In this document: positions 44,363 to 53,543 of the stretch, in pieces
Numbering within the stretch: the first letter of the stretch is position 1
Layout of the letters: the number at the start of each line of letters is the position of its first letter
Source of the DNA: Lachnoclostridium sp. UBA5725
GTDB lineage: Bacteria; Bacillota; Clostridia; Lachnospirales; Lachnospiraceae
DNA length: 64,000 nt
Assembly (NCBI GenBank): GCA_002419585.1
Contig: DIGJ01000009.1
Coordinates: 1-64,000 of the forward strand
Direction: 5' to 3'
Translations under genes and position numbers: made by a program
Notes under the pieces: generated by a model
The model's database searches: none
What the model saw: only the letters and a program-made list of their open reading frames with translations
Told to the model about the DNA's origin: nothing

Positions 44363-44378
44363 ATGTAACCGGTTACAT
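44363..44378. promoter_or_regulatory. LacI-family operator O2 (deoC)
   Basis: ATGTAACCGGTTACAT is a perfect 16-bp palindrome with central CG, 15 bp before the deoC start. Confidence 0.8.
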
Positions 44379-44393
44379 ACGAAAGGAGATATT

Positions 44394-45029
44394 ATGAGCA
44401 TAGCAAACAAAATTGACCACACGATGTTAAAAGCAGATGCAACGAGCGAGGTAATTATAAAATATTGCGAGGAAGCAAGGAAATATGGATTTGCTTCTGT
44501 TTGTGTAAATACCTGCCAAGTGCCATTGGTTTCAAAGGAGCTTTCGGGAAGTGAAGTAAAAACATGTTGCGTTGTTGGATTTCCACTAGGCGCAATGCTT
44601 GCCACTGCAAAAGCATTCGAAGCAAAAGAAGCAGTAAGACTTGGTGCAGATGAAGTTGATACAGTGATTAATATTGGCGCTTTAAAAGATAAGAATTATG
44701 ATTTGGTTTTGGAGGATATAAAAGAAGTAGTAGATGCCGCAAAGCCAGCCATTGTAAAAGTAATTATTGAAGCCTGCCTGCTAAGTGATGAGGAAAAAGT
44801 AAAAGCATGCGAACTTTCAGTAAAAGCAGGTGCGGATTTTGTTAAAACATCAACAGGATTTAGTACTGGGGGTGCTACGGTAGCGGATGTAGCATTAATG
44901 AAAAAAACCGTAGATGAAAATGCTTTTGTAAAGGCAAGTGGTGGAGTGCGCACAGCAGATGAAGCAAAACAACTTATTGAAGCGGGTGCAGATCGTATCG
45001 GTGCAGGAAACGGAATCGTATTATTATAA
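44394..45029 (+). CDS. deoC: Deoxyribose-phosphate aldolase
   Basis: 211 residues, class I aldolase: cleaves 2-deoxyribose 5-phosphate to glyceraldehyde 3-phosphate and acetaldehyde. The Schiff-base lysine lies in DFVKTSTGFS and the second lysine in FVKASGGVR. ATG 44394 follows GAAAGGAGAT; the longer frame begins inside operator O2 and is unlikely. Sharing operators with rbsR and rbsK joins deoxynucleoside and ribose use. Confidence 0.96.
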   Translation: MSIANKIDHTMLKADATSEVIIKYCEEARKYGFASVCVNTCQVPLVSKELSGSEVKTCCVVGFPLGAMLATAKAFEAKEAVRLGADEVDTVINIGALKDKNYDLVLEDIKEVVDAAKPAIVKVIIEACLLSDEEKVKACELSVKAGADFVKTSTGFSTGGATVADVALMKKTVDENAFVKASGGVRTADEAKQLIEAGADRIGAGNGIVLL

Positions 45030-45115
45030 GCAATTTATCTTTGTTGGTTTTGTATGAAACATATAGAAAAACCTTGTGAAAATTAAATAAAATATAAAAA
45101 ATGCACAAATTGAGG

Positions 45116-45144
45116 TTTACAAAGAAAACGGTTCGTGATATTAT
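45116..45144 (+). promoter_or_regulatory. Promoter of rbsR
   Basis: TTTACA (45116-45121), 17 bp, TATTAT (45139-45144). Confidence 0.65.
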
Positions 45145-45149
45145 AATTT

Positions 45150-45165
45150 ATGTAATCGGTTACAT
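45150..45165. promoter_or_regulatory. LacI-family operator O3 (rbsR)
   Basis: ATGTAATCGGTTACAT, directly after the -10 box; indicates autoregulation. Confidence 0.75.
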
Positions 45166-45210
45166 ACCATTGAGAAGATAATCGATAATAGTAATCACAT
45201 AGGTGAGAGA

Positions 45211-46224
45211 ATGAATATAAAAGAATTGGCTAAGACCATTGGAGTTTCGTCGGCAACGGTATCAAGAGTAATCAATAGCTCTGGATATGTTAGTGAAGAA
45301 ACCAGAAAAAAAGTGCTTTCTGCAATTGAAGAATATCAATTTGTTCCAAGTGCAGTAGCAAGAAGCCTAAGTATTAGTGATACCTTGTGTATTGGAGTTA
45401 TTATTCCGGATATTGAAAATGATTATTTTTCGAGTATTATTAGCGGAATTAGTGAAGTGGCAGAGCAAAGTGGCTATAGCATTCACTTTATGGGGACCAA
45501 TGAAAATCGCGAAATTGAACAAAGATTTTTGAATACAGTAGAGAGCCAACGGTTGAATGGGGTAATCATTACTCCTGTATCGGAAATGGATGAAACAACC
45601 AAAGATAAGCTGCTGCACATTCAGGCGAGTGGCATACCAGTTGTGCTAGTGGACCGAGATATAAAGGGTGGTACCTTCGAAGGGGTATTTGTTGACAATC
45701 TATCTGGAGCTTACGAAGGTGTTAATGCATTGATCGCTGCCGGACATGAAAAAATAGCAATTATCACTGGACCAGAAACATCAAAACCTGGAAGGGATCG
45801 TTTTAAAGGATACAAAAAGGCATTGGCGGATGCCGGTATCTCGTTAAGAGATGAATATATGGTATCTGGAGATTTTAAAATAGCAAAAGCATATAGCTGT
45901 ACCAAGCAGCTTCTTAATTTGGAGGATCCTCCAACTGCTATATTTACATCAAACAACTTAACAACGCTAGGATGCTTAAAGTATTTTACCGAAGAAAAAA
46001 TCAAACTGGGTAAACAAATATCCATTATCGGTTTTGATGATATTGAAACATTAAAAATTATTGATTATAAGCTTTCAGTAATTGCCAGGGATGCAAAGCA
46101 ACAAGGAAGGGTAGCAATGAAACTGCTACTTGAAAGACTAAAAAATAAGGTAATACCAGAAATACCGATTCGTCAAAACATTCCGTATCAAGTTATTTTG
46201 AGAGGTTCAGAAAAATTGAAATAA
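45211..46224 (+). CDS. rbsR: LacI-family repressor of the ribose genes
   Basis: 337 residues: N-terminal LacI helix-turn-helix (MNIKELAKTIGVSSATVSRVINSSGYVS) and a periplasmic-binding-like effector domain. Adjacent ribose genes and five similar CG-centred palindromes in front of deoC, rbsR and rbsK make it the likely local repressor. The effector is presumably ribose or a phosphorylated pentose. Confidence 0.9.
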   Translation: MNIKELAKTIGVSSATVSRVINSSGYVSEETRKKVLSAIEEYQFVPSAVARSLSISDTLCIGVIIPDIENDYFSSIISGISEVAEQSGYSIHFMGTNENREIEQRFLNTVESQRLNGVIITPVSEMDETTKDKLLHIQASGIPVVLVDRDIKGGTFEGVFVDNLSGAYEGVNALIAAGHEKIAIITGPETSKPGRDRFKGYKKALADAGISLRDEYMVSGDFKIAKAYSCTKQLLNLEDPPTAIFTSNNLTTLGCLKYFTEEKIKLGKQISIIGFDDIETLKIIDYKLSVIARDAKQQGRVAMKLLLERLKNKVIPEIPIRQNIPYQVILRGSEKLK

Positions 46225-46250
46225 TTAGAGTATAAAGGCTCTAATTATTT
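46223..46250 (+). terminator. Weak terminator after rbsR
   Basis: AATTAGAG/CTCTAATT (46223-46230 with 46239-46246) and a short T run, before the operon's own operators. Confidence 0.5.
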
Positions 46251-46259
46251 TTACCAAAT

Positions 46260-46275
46260 ATGAAACCGGTTACAC
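46260..46275. promoter_or_regulatory. LacI-family operator O4 (rbsK)
   Basis: A palindrome with core TGAAACCGGTTACA in the rbsR-rbsK gap. Confidence 0.7.
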
Positions 46276-46292
46276 ATTTTTTCATCCATACA

Positions 46293-46306
46293 TGGAACCG
46301 GTTTCA
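46293..46306. promoter_or_regulatory. LacI-family operator O5 (rbsK)
   Basis: TGGAACCGGTTTCA, 43 bp before the rbsK start; the O4-O5 spacing is about three helical turns. Confidence 0.7.
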
Positions 46307-46348
46307 CCAAAACAATAACGTCACTTAGAAAGAGAAAGGTAAGAAATT

Positions 46349-47284
46349 ATGGGAAAAAAAGTAACGGTATTTGGTAGTTTTGTAGTGGATTTGATGGGAA
46401 GAACACCACATCTTCCAGTTCCAGGTGAAACGGTAAAAGGCAGTATGTTCAAAATGGGACCTGGAGGTAAGGGTTTTAACCAGGGAGTGGCAGCACACAA
46501 AGCAGGAGCAGATGTAACAATGGTAACAAAGCTTGGAAAGGATACGTTTGCAGAAGTAGCATTACAAGCCATGAAAGAGTTATCCATGGATTCGGGCAGA
46601 GTATTTTTCACGAAGGAGACAGAGACAGGAGCAGCACTTATTATGGTAGATGAGTCCACCAGTCAAAATGAAATTGTCGTTGTACTGGGTGCATGCAATA
46701 CTATAACGAATGAGGAAGTGGAATCTCTAACGGATCTGATCGAAGCCTCCGATTACTTACTGACTCAGTTGGAGACAAATGTATCGAGTGTTGAAAAAAT
46801 AGTCGACATCGCATACCAAAAGGGAGCAAAGGTTATTTTAAATACCGCTCCGGTTCAGCCTATCAGTGAAACAGTACTATCAAAGATAGACTTAATTACA
46901 CCAAATGAAGTAGAAGCAGAAATTCTTACAGGAATTTGCATTGACTCCAAAGAAAGTGCAGATAAAGCGGCAAACTGGTTTTTTCAAAGAGGAGTAAAAA
47001 ATGTGTTAATCACTCTGGGTAGCCGTGGTGTTTATATTGCAACAAACGAAAAAAGTGGAATTATTCCAGCCTATCAAGTGAAAGCAATAGATACCACAGG
47101 AGCTGGAGATGCATTTAACGGAGGGCTTGTAGCAGCACTTTCTGAAGGCAAAGATTTATGGGAAGCAGCTCAATTTGCAAATGCGCTTGCAGCAATCTCG
47201 GTTCAAAGAATTGGAACAACACCGGCAATGCCAACAAGAGAAGAAATTGAGCAGTTTTTAAGCAATCATTCAGATAAACATTAA
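46349..47284 (+). CDS. rbsK: Ribokinase
   Basis: 311-residue PfkB-family sugar kinase. GPGGKGFNQGVAAHKAG near the N-terminus and the catalytic DTTGAGDAFNGG near the C-terminus are the two PfkB signatures. Phosphorylates ribose imported by RbsABC. First gene of the transport operon. Confidence 0.96.
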   Translation: MGKKVTVFGSFVVDLMGRTPHLPVPGETVKGSMFKMGPGGKGFNQGVAAHKAGADVTMVTKLGKDTFAEVALQAMKELSMDSGRVFFTKETETGAALIMVDESTSQNEIVVVLGACNTITNEEVESLTDLIEASDYLLTQLETNVSSVEKIVDIAYQKGAKVILNTAPVQPISETVLSKIDLITPNEVEAEILTGICIDSKESADKAANWFFQRGVKNVLITLGSRGVYIATNEKSGIIPAYQVKAIDTTGAGDAFNGGLVAALSEGKDLWEAAQFANALAAISVQRIGTTPAMPTREEIEQFLSNHSDKH

Positions 47285-47302
47285 GGGAAGGGAAGGATAA
47301 AT

Positions 47303-47701
47303 ATGTTAAAGACTGGAATTTTACATCCACAACTCGCTCGAGTTTTAGCAGAAATTAGACATAAGGATACCCTGATAATCGGGGATGCTGGGTTACCAAT
47401 TCCAAAAGGGGTAGAGCGCATTGATCTTGGCTGGAAAGAAGGAAGTCCTGGGTATTTGGAGGTCCTTGAGGAAATTGAAAAATATCTCGTGATCGAAGGG
47501 GCTATATTTGCAGAGGAAGCACTTACGGTTAGCCCAGAATTTCATAAGAAGGCATTAAAACTTTTGCCAAAAGGTGTGCCAATAAACTATATTCCACATG
47601 AAGAACTAAAAGAACAGAGTAAAAAAGCAAAGGCAATTATTCTGACTGGCGAGTTTACAGGATACACCAATGTAATATTGATAGCTGGGTGTGCCTACTA
47701 G
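47303..47701 (+). CDS. rbsD: D-ribose pyranase
   Basis: 132 residues; catalyses pyran-furan interconversion of ribose so the furanose can be phosphorylated. The active-site histidine appears in the N-terminal MLKTGILHPQLARVLAEIRHKD, and GDAGLPIP is conserved. Confidence 0.95.
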   Translation: MLKTGILHPQLARVLAEIRHKDTLIIGDAGLPIPKGVERIDLGWKEGSPGYLEVLEEIEKYLVIEGAIFAEEALTVSPEFHKKALKLLPKGVPINYIPHEELKEQSKKAKAIILTGEFTGYTNVILIAGCAY

Positions 47702-47737
47702 ATTACAAGCGTTTGTAGCACGCAGATAGGAGCGAAT

Positions 47738-49240
47738 ATGCAGGAAAATTTAGTATTAAAGCTAGATTCCATTGTAAAGACGTTTCCTGGAGTAAAAGCA
47801 CTGGATGGGGTTCATCTTGATGTATATCCAGGTGAAGTGCATGCGTTATGTGGTGAAAATGGGGCAGGTAAGTCTACCTTAATGAAAATTATAGCAGGAG
47901 CGCAGCCTTATACATCAGGAAAGATGTATGTAGATGGAAAAGACGTTGTTTTTCATTCTACGAAAGAAGCAGAACGTATGGGAATTGCAATGATTTATCA
48001 GGAGTTTAATATGGTACCGGATTTATCCGTTGCCGAAAATATGTATCTTGGACGACTTCCGAAAAAAGCGTATGGGGCAATTGACTGGAAGAAATTATAT
48101 CGGGATGCAAAAGAGGTACTTCATAAACTAAATTTAAAAGTGGATGAAAAGACGAAGGTTAGTCATCTTTCAGTGGCAGAGTCACAAATGATAGAAATTG
48201 CAAAGTGCTTAACGATAGGCGCAAAGGTTATTATCATGGACGAACCAACCGCAGCGTTAACCGATGATGAAATAGAAATCTTATTTCAGATCATTGAAGA
48301 TTTAAAAAAACAGAACATTGCAATTCTTTATATTTCACATCGAATGGACGAAATTTTTAGAATTTCCAATAGACTGACGGTATTTCGAGATGGCAAATTT
48401 ATTGCAACCAAAAAAATTGAAGATACCAATTATGATGATGTGGTATCTATGATGGTTGGACGCAGTGTTGAGAATTTATATCCAAGCAGAAAATACGAAC
48501 AACAAGAAGTTATCTTTGAAGTGAAAGATATGAATAGTAAGGGTGTGCATAACGTAAATCTTCAACTTCATAAAGGTGAGATACTAGGTATTTCAGGACT
48601 TTTGGGTTCCGGTACCATTGAATTATCAAAACTTATATATGGAGCAATCCCTAAAGTAAGCGGAAATGTTTTTGTGAATGGGCAAGAAATAAATTGCGAT
48701 ACGCCTAAAAAAGCATTGGCAGCCGGAATTGGTTTTGTATCGGATGACCGGAAACAAGAAGGTCTTGTCCTAATTCGAAGTATACGAGAAAACATTGCCA
48801 TGTCATCCTTGAAACGGTACTCCAAAGGGATTCAAATCAATAAAAAATATGAATTGGGTCAAGTTGAAAAGCAGGTAAAAGCACTGAATATTAAAATTAG
48901 CAGTGTGTCACAACTAGCTGGAAAACTAAGTGGTGGTAACCAGCAAAAGGTAGTGTTTGCAAAAATGCTGGAAGCGAATCCGGATATCCTGATACTAGAT
49001 GAACCGACAAGAGGAGTCGACGTTGGAGCAAAAGCGGAGATTTATGCAATTATGGATCAGCTTACGAAAGAAGGAAAAAGTATTATTCTGATTTCGACCG
49101 ACTTACCAGAGGTGATTGGAATGAGTGATCGAATCTTAATAATGCGGGAAGGTAATGTTGTATTTGAAATTTCGAAAGAAGAGATGAGTCAAGAAACCAT
49201 TCTTGCCTATGCATCTGGAGGTGTCAGTGAACATGAATAA
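47738..49240 (+). CDS. rbsA: Ribose ABC transporter ATP-binding protein
   Basis: 500 residues with two ABC domains. The first has an intact Walker A (GENGAGKSTLM); the second has the degenerate GLLGSGTIEL typical of sugar transporters, but its LSGGNQQK signature and Walker B (LILDEPTRGVD) are present. It overlaps rbsC by eight bases. Confidence 0.97.
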   Translation: MQENLVLKLDSIVKTFPGVKALDGVHLDVYPGEVHALCGENGAGKSTLMKIIAGAQPYTSGKMYVDGKDVVFHSTKEAERMGIAMIYQEFNMVPDLSVAENMYLGRLPKKAYGAIDWKKLYRDAKEVLHKLNLKVDEKTKVSHLSVAESQMIEIAKCLTIGAKVIIMDEPTAALTDDEIEILFQIIEDLKKQNIAILYISHRMDEIFRISNRLTVFRDGKFIATKKIEDTNYDDVVSMMVGRSVENLYPSRKYEQQEVIFEVKDMNSKGVHNVNLQLHKGEILGISGLLGSGTIELSKLIYGAIPKVSGNVFVNGQEINCDTPKKALAAGIGFVSDDRKQEGLVLIRSIRENIAMSSLKRYSKGIQINKKYELGQVEKQVKALNIKISSVSQLAGKLSGGNQQKVVFAKMLEANPDILILDEPTRGVDVGAKAEIYAIMDQLTKEGKSIILISTDLPEVIGMSDRILIMREGNVVFEISKEEMSQETILAYASGGVSEHE

Positions 49241-50186
49241 AAATAAATTAATCAATCAAATAAATGTATATCGTTCGGTCATGATATTGTTAGTAATCTG
49301 CGTCTTTGCATCAATTTTATCACCCAGCTTTTTAAGCGTAAACAACTTGTTTAATGTATTTAAGCAGATTACGGTTGCAGGTATTGTTGGCTGTGGAATG
49401 ACCTTTGTAATTTTAACCGGTGGGATTGATTTGTCCGTTGGATCGATTATGGGGCTCGCTGGAGTACTGGCTTCGGGTGTATTAGCAACAACAGGAAATG
49501 TATTCTATGCGATGGGAACAGCAATTTTGATTGGAATTGTCTGTGGAACGGTAAATGGATTCTGGGTTGCACAGTGTGGAATACCACCATTTATTTCAAC
49601 ACTTGGCATGATGACATTATTAAGAGGCTGTGTCCTTGTATATACCAAAGGTTCACCAATTCCAGTTAAAGTAGATGCGTATAAGTATATCGGAAAAGGA
49701 ACCATTTTAGGAGTTCCGGTTCCGGTAATCTTGTTACTGATTATATTTATTCTGGCACATTATGTATTGACACAGACAGCTTTTGGAAGATGTATCTATG
49801 CATTCGGTGGCAACAAAGAGGCAGCACGTCTATCTGGTATTTCAACGAAAAAAACAGAGTGGATGGTATACGTCATCAATGGTCTTATGTGCGGAATCGC
49901 AGCTATTATATTGACTGCTCGTTTGGGTTCAGCGCAATCAACAACCGGAGAAGGCATCGAGATGGATGCAATCGCAGCCGTGATCCTTGGTGGAACTAGT
50001 TTAAGCGGTGGAACAGGATTTGTATTACCAACCGTTGTTGGAGCAATGATTATGGGTATCATCGATAACATCTTAACACTTATGAACGTAAATCCACATG
50101 CAACCAATATTGTGAAGGGTGCAGTTATACTAATTGCAGTATTAGTGGATAAAAAGGTAAAGGATTTATCTGCAAAAGCAGAGTAA
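49233..50186 (+). CDS. rbsC: Ribose ABC transporter permease
   Basis: 317 residues with eight to ten membrane helices and the permease motif around GGTSLSGGTG. ATG 49233 is preceded by GGAGGTG within the rbsA end and is preferred over the ORF start 10 codons upstream. Confidence 0.95.
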   Translation: MNKNKLINQINVYRSVMILLVICVFASILSPSFLSVNNLFNVFKQITVAGIVGCGMTFVILTGGIDLSVGSIMGLAGVLASGVLATTGNVFYAMGTAILIGIVCGTVNGFWVAQCGIPPFISTLGMMTLLRGCVLVYTKGSPIPVKVDAYKYIGKGTILGVPVPVILLLIIFILAHYVLTQTAFGRCIYAFGGNKEAARLSGISTKKTEWMVYVINGLMCGIAAIILTARLGSAQSTTGEGIEMDAIAAVILGGTSLSGGTGFVLPTVVGAMIMGIIDNILTLMNVNPHATNIVKGAVILIAVLVDKKVKDLSAKAE

Positions 50187-50241
50187 ATAAATCAAGTTGT
50201 AATGTATTAATGGAGCAAAACGAAAGGGAAGGTATTGATTT

Positions 50242-51246
50242 ATGAAAAAAAGATTCGTAGCACTAATGATGGCAGTAACACTTATGGGAGCAGGTTTACT
50301 TAATGGCTGTGGATCCAACCAAACAGCAACAAAAGACGAAGCGGTAACACAGGAAACCAGCGAAAGTACAGACAGTAAAGATGCACAAGGCGAGAAAAAG
50401 TATGTCATTGGATTATCCATGAACACGCAAACAAATCCATTCTTTGTGGATGTTAAGGATGGAGTACAAAAAGCAGCAGATGAATTGGGAATTGAATTGT
50501 ATGTTACCGATGCCCAGGATGATCCTGCTATTCAGATGAAGGATATCGAGAACTTAATTACAAAGAATCCAGATGCAATTATTATTGACACTTGCGATTC
50601 CGATGCAATTGTAGCATCTGTGGAAGCTTGTAATGAAGCTGGTATTCCGGTATTTACAATGGACCGTGAGTCCAACGGTGGAGAAGTAATCGCCCATATC
50701 GGGTATGATGCAATCAAATCTGGTAAAATTGCCGGACAGTATTTAGTAGATACCCTTGGTGGTAAAGGTAATATTGTAGAACTACAAGGTATTATGGGAA
50801 CTAACGTAGCACAAAATCGTTCCAAAGGATTTAACGAAATCATTGCAGCAAACCCAGATATGAAAATTGTAGCATGCCAGGTAGCAGATTTTGACAGAGC
50901 AACGGGTATGACCGTTATGGAAAATATTTTACAGGCGAATGACAAGATTGACGGATTATATGCAGCAAATGATGAAATGCTTTTGGGAGCATTGGAAGCA
51001 ATTGAAGCAGCAGGAAGACTGGATGAGATTACAATGATTGGCTGTGATGCGATTGATGATACATTAGAAGCAATCAAGAGCGGAAAAGTGGAAGCTACCA
51101 TAGCAGAACCACCATTCTTCTTAGGAAAAGCAATTTTGAATACTGCATTTGATTATTTGGAAGGAAAAGATGTAGAAGCGAACGTAATCCTTGATAATAG
51201 TTTGGTAACAGCAGACAATGTAGCTACCTTAGTAACAAAAGAATAA
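50242..51246 (+). CDS. rbsB: Ribose ABC transporter substrate-binding lipoprotein
   Basis: 334 residues. Signal peptide with lipobox ending GLLNGC (lipidated Cys about residue 23), an acidic linker and a type I periplasmic-binding fold (IGLSMNTQTNPFFVDV). Binds ribose outside the membrane and delivers it to RbsC. Last gene of the operon. Confidence 0.95.
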   Translation: MKKRFVALMMAVTLMGAGLLNGCGSNQTATKDEAVTQETSESTDSKDAQGEKKYVIGLSMNTQTNPFFVDVKDGVQKAADELGIELYVTDAQDDPAIQMKDIENLITKNPDAIIIDTCDSDAIVASVEACNEAGIPVFTMDRESNGGEVIAHIGYDAIKSGKIAGQYLVDTLGGKGNIVELQGIMGTNVAQNRSKGFNEIIAANPDMKIVACQVADFDRATGMTVMENILQANDKIDGLYAANDEMLLGALEAIEAAGRLDEITMIGCDAIDDTLEAIKSGKVEATIAEPPFFLGKAILNTAFDYLEGKDVEANVILDNSLVTADNVATLVTKE

Positions 51247-51281
51247 TTAAAAATTCCCCCAACGAAAAAATAAAATAGAAT

Positions 51282-51354
51282 AAAGGAATGTTGCAAACTT
51301 TGAACCCACCGTCAGATATCAAGTGACCTGCAATTTGTTTGCAACATTCCTTTT
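51282..51354. terminator. Terminator after rbsB, probably bidirectional
   Basis: A 17-bp perfect stem (51282-51298 with 51337-51353), with a loop of 38 bases, then a T-rich end; converges on the zinc-ribbon gene. Confidence 0.75.
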
Positions 51355-51370
51355 GTTTTCTTTTATTATA

Positions 51371-51871
51371 TCAAAATAGTGTGTTTAAAATCGCTGCAAT
51401 AAGTAGGATACTGACAAATCCAAATAATATTAGCCTTGCGATCAGACTGCTTTTCTTGTTTTGATTTTGTAAGATTTCCTTATTATAATCGGATTCTTGT
51501 AGTGAGTTATTTTCCTGGATTGTGGTTTCATCTTTGTCGCACTCCATAACTTTAAGAACTTCCTTTGCTCGTTCATAATCGGCACGGTCTACATAGATTT
51601 CTTTTCCAAAAACAGAATATCCCATATAGATATTCATGTATCCCCCAATGCCATTATCTTTGCAATAACAAGGAATTTCATTGTTCCGAAGAAGATTTAA
51701 AACGAGTTCTGCATTAACGGTATTATCAACCGATAAAAGCTTGACAGCATCCATAGCAGTTGTCTCTTCGATATCCACCTCCATTTTCCAAGCTTCAACT
51801 AGTACTTCTCCGCAATCTTTGCATATGGTAATTCTTTTTTTATATTCTGATTTACAATTAGGACAATACAA
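51371..51871 (-). CDS. Zinc-ribbon/DUF2007 membrane protein
   Basis: About 166 residues: an N-terminal zinc ribbon (CPNC and CKDC), a DUF2007-like domain around residues 30-110 (VNAELVLNLLRNNEIPCYCKD), a charged linker and a C-terminal membrane helix. GGGGGG is eight bases before a TTG start at 51871; ATG starts further upstream lack such a site. Possibly a tail-anchored stress-signalling protein; function unknown. Confidence 0.7.
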   Translation of the reverse strand: MYCPNCKSEYKKRITICKDCGEVLVEAWKMEVDIEETTAMDAVKLLSVDNTVNAELVLNLLRNNEIPCYCKDNGIGGYMNIYMGYSVFGKEIYVDRADYERAKEVLKVMECDKDETTIQENNSLQESDYNKEILQNQNKKSSLIARLILFGFVSILLIAAILNTLF

Positions 51872-51998
51872 CGTAAAACCCCCCTTCATTACTTTCATTG
51901 TATTGCAAATCACAATCAAACGCAATATTACGCGTTTTGTTTTCTTGATTCATTCGTGTTACAATAGATACAATGCAAAAGGAAGGAAGGGTGTCAGA

Positions 51999-52535
51999 AT
52001 GGAACTTTTAGATATATTGAATGAAGATGGAACGGTAAGTGGTGTGGTAAAGGAAAGAAGTCAGGTACATCGTGATGGAGATCTACATCGTACCTCCCAT
52101 GTATGGATTGCACGAAAAAACAAGAAAAGTGGGATGGATATTTTGCTTCAAAAGAGAAGCCATAATAAGGATTCCTATCCGGAGTGTTATGATATTTCGT
52201 CTGCCGGACATATTGTTGCTGGAAGTGGATTTTTAGATTCAGCAATTCGTGAATTGGAAGAAGAGCTTGGACTAAAAGTCGAAAAAGAGGAATTAATATT
52301 AAAAGGAACAAGAAGATTCCATATTGAAGAAATTTTTCATGGGAATCTATTTTGCGACAATCAACTTAGTAATGTATATCTTTTATGGAGAGATTTTGAC
52401 GAAAAAGAGTTAACACTTCAAATAGAAGAAATCGAATCGGTCCGATGGATGGATTTGGAGGAATGCATGCATGGTGTTGAGAACAAAACATTTCCAAATT
52501 GTATTTTTCTTGAAGAACTAAAAATGCTGGTATAA
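51999..52535 (+). CDS. NUDIX hydrolase
   Basis: 178 residues, starting MELLDILNEDGTVSG; GGAAGGAAGGGTG precedes the ATG. The Nudix box is GHIVAGSGFLDSAIRELEEELGL, where the first glutamate of GX5EX7REUXEEXGU is Ser, while the metal-binding REUXEE is intact. Substrate unknown; isopentenyl-diphosphate isomerase-like relatives share the early motif. Confidence 0.88.
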   Translation: MELLDILNEDGTVSGVVKERSQVHRDGDLHRTSHVWIARKNKKSGMDILLQKRSHNKDSYPECYDISSAGHIVAGSGFLDSAIRELEEELGLKVEKEELILKGTRRFHIEEIFHGNLFCDNQLSNVYLLWRDFDEKELTLQIEEIESVRWMDLEECMHGVENKTFPNCIFLEELKMLV

Positions 52536-52539
52536 GTTT

Positions 52540-52598
52540 GAAACCTCCTATTTATGGAAATACTAAACAAATAGTTTAGTTCTAAAATGGGAGGTTTC
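52540..52598 (+). promoter_or_regulatory. Hairpin occluding a ribosome site
   Basis: A 14-bp stem (52540-52553 with 52585-52598, one G-T pair) contains the GGGAGG ribosome site of the next gene. An inner ACTAAAC/GTTTAGT stem (52562-52568 with 52574-52580) lies in its loop. There is no T run after it, so it is not a classic terminator. Confidence 0.6.
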
Positions 52599-52599
52599 T

Positions 52600-53019
52600 A
52601 TGAATCAATATATGTTACAACATAAAAATATAAAATATTATTTGCTAATACTAGTGATTTTGTGGAGTGGCGCACTTGTCAACAAAACAATGCAATCATT
52701 TCCGCTCGAGGAAGTATCGGTTGATACAGTAAGTAAGGAAGAATCAACAATTCTGTATACGAAATCCTACGAAGGAAAACTTACCACTACGCAAAGAGAA
52801 AAAATCGCAAATCAAGTTTTGGCAAATTATAATGCAAAAGTGGTGGATGCAATTAAAACGGATGAATTATTTACGATATATGCGTATAACAATAAATATG
52901 ATTCTTGCATTACAATTGAGAATCAAACAATAAATTTAAATCTTGTCTGCTATTATAATGAAATAACAAAAGAGACGACAATAATTCTAGCAACACCGAT
53001 CTACAATGAGGATTATTGA
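52600..53019 (+). CDS. YwmB-like membrane-anchored protein
   Basis: 139 residues with an N-terminal membrane/signal segment (about 13-30). The C-terminal pattern (GKLTTTQREKIANQVL, NLVCYYNEITKETTIILATP, NEDY) resembles the YwmB/TATA-box-like family found in spore formers, but it is shorter than full YwmB. Function unknown. Its ribosome site lies in a hairpin. Confidence 0.6.
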   Translation: MNQYMLQHKNIKYYLLILVILWSGALVNKTMQSFPLEEVSVDTVSKEESTILYTKSYEGKLTTTQREKIANQVLANYNAKVVDAIKTDELFTIYAYNNKYDSCITIENQTINLNLVCYYNEITKETTIILATPIYNEDY

Positions 53020-53543
53020 ACCCAATGTTTGCGGCTTCGATATCGTCTTCTACGATTCAGCATTTCATTAAATAAAAGGACAGAAATTAAATTACGTAAC
53101 CAATCTGGATTTCCGTCGTTATCATAATCAGGTCTTGGTGGAGGGCAAGGTCTGTTTGGACCGCAAGGATAAGGCGGAGGAGGACATACCTTATTTAATC
53201 CACAACGATATGGTGGATAAGGAGGAGGTGGTGGAGGACAATTTCTTCCGCTGCATGGAGGAAATGGCGGATGAATGTTTTCTGCTTTAAGTGGGGAATA
53301 AGATTGTTCTGCAACACGAGTATAAATCGTATCCACTAATTTTCCAAGCAATACAGTATCTGGTATTAAGTCAAACATCATACTGCCATCGTACTCTAAT
53401 CTATCGCACTCATCTTCTATCTGCGCTAATATCTTGCGAACCGTTTGAGGAAAAATACCTTTCATGTATTCTACATCCCGGTCTAGTTCTTCAGCATTAT
53501 CATATCCATAGAAAGGATATTCTGGAATGTCATTGTTGTTCAT
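53013..53543 (-). CDS. Proline- and cysteine-rich protein, unknown function
   Basis: 176 residues. Residues 1-85 are acidic and helical; about 90-145 are low complexity, with runs such as CPPPPPPYPPYRCG and several cysteines; the C-terminus is basic and arginine-rich. GGGAG fixes the ATG four codons inside the longest frame. No family recognised. A coat or surface structural role is possible, since the composition resembles spore-coat proteins. Its last seven bases overlap the opposite-strand gene end. Confidence 0.7.
   Translation of the reverse strand: MNNNDIPEYPFYGYDNAEELDRDVEYMKGIFPQTVRKILAQIEDECDRLEYDGSMMFDLIPDTVLLGKLVDTIYTRVAEQSYSPLKAENIHPPFPPCSGRNCPPPPPPYPPYRCGLNKVCPPPPYPCGPNRPCPPPRPDYDNDGNPDWLRNLISVLLFNEMLNRRRRYRSRKHWVQ

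Noticed and set aside
43895..44605. 236-codon minus-strand ORF across atpC and deoC
   Set aside because: Crosses two well-supported genes, a terminator and two operators; no ribosome site or family motifs.
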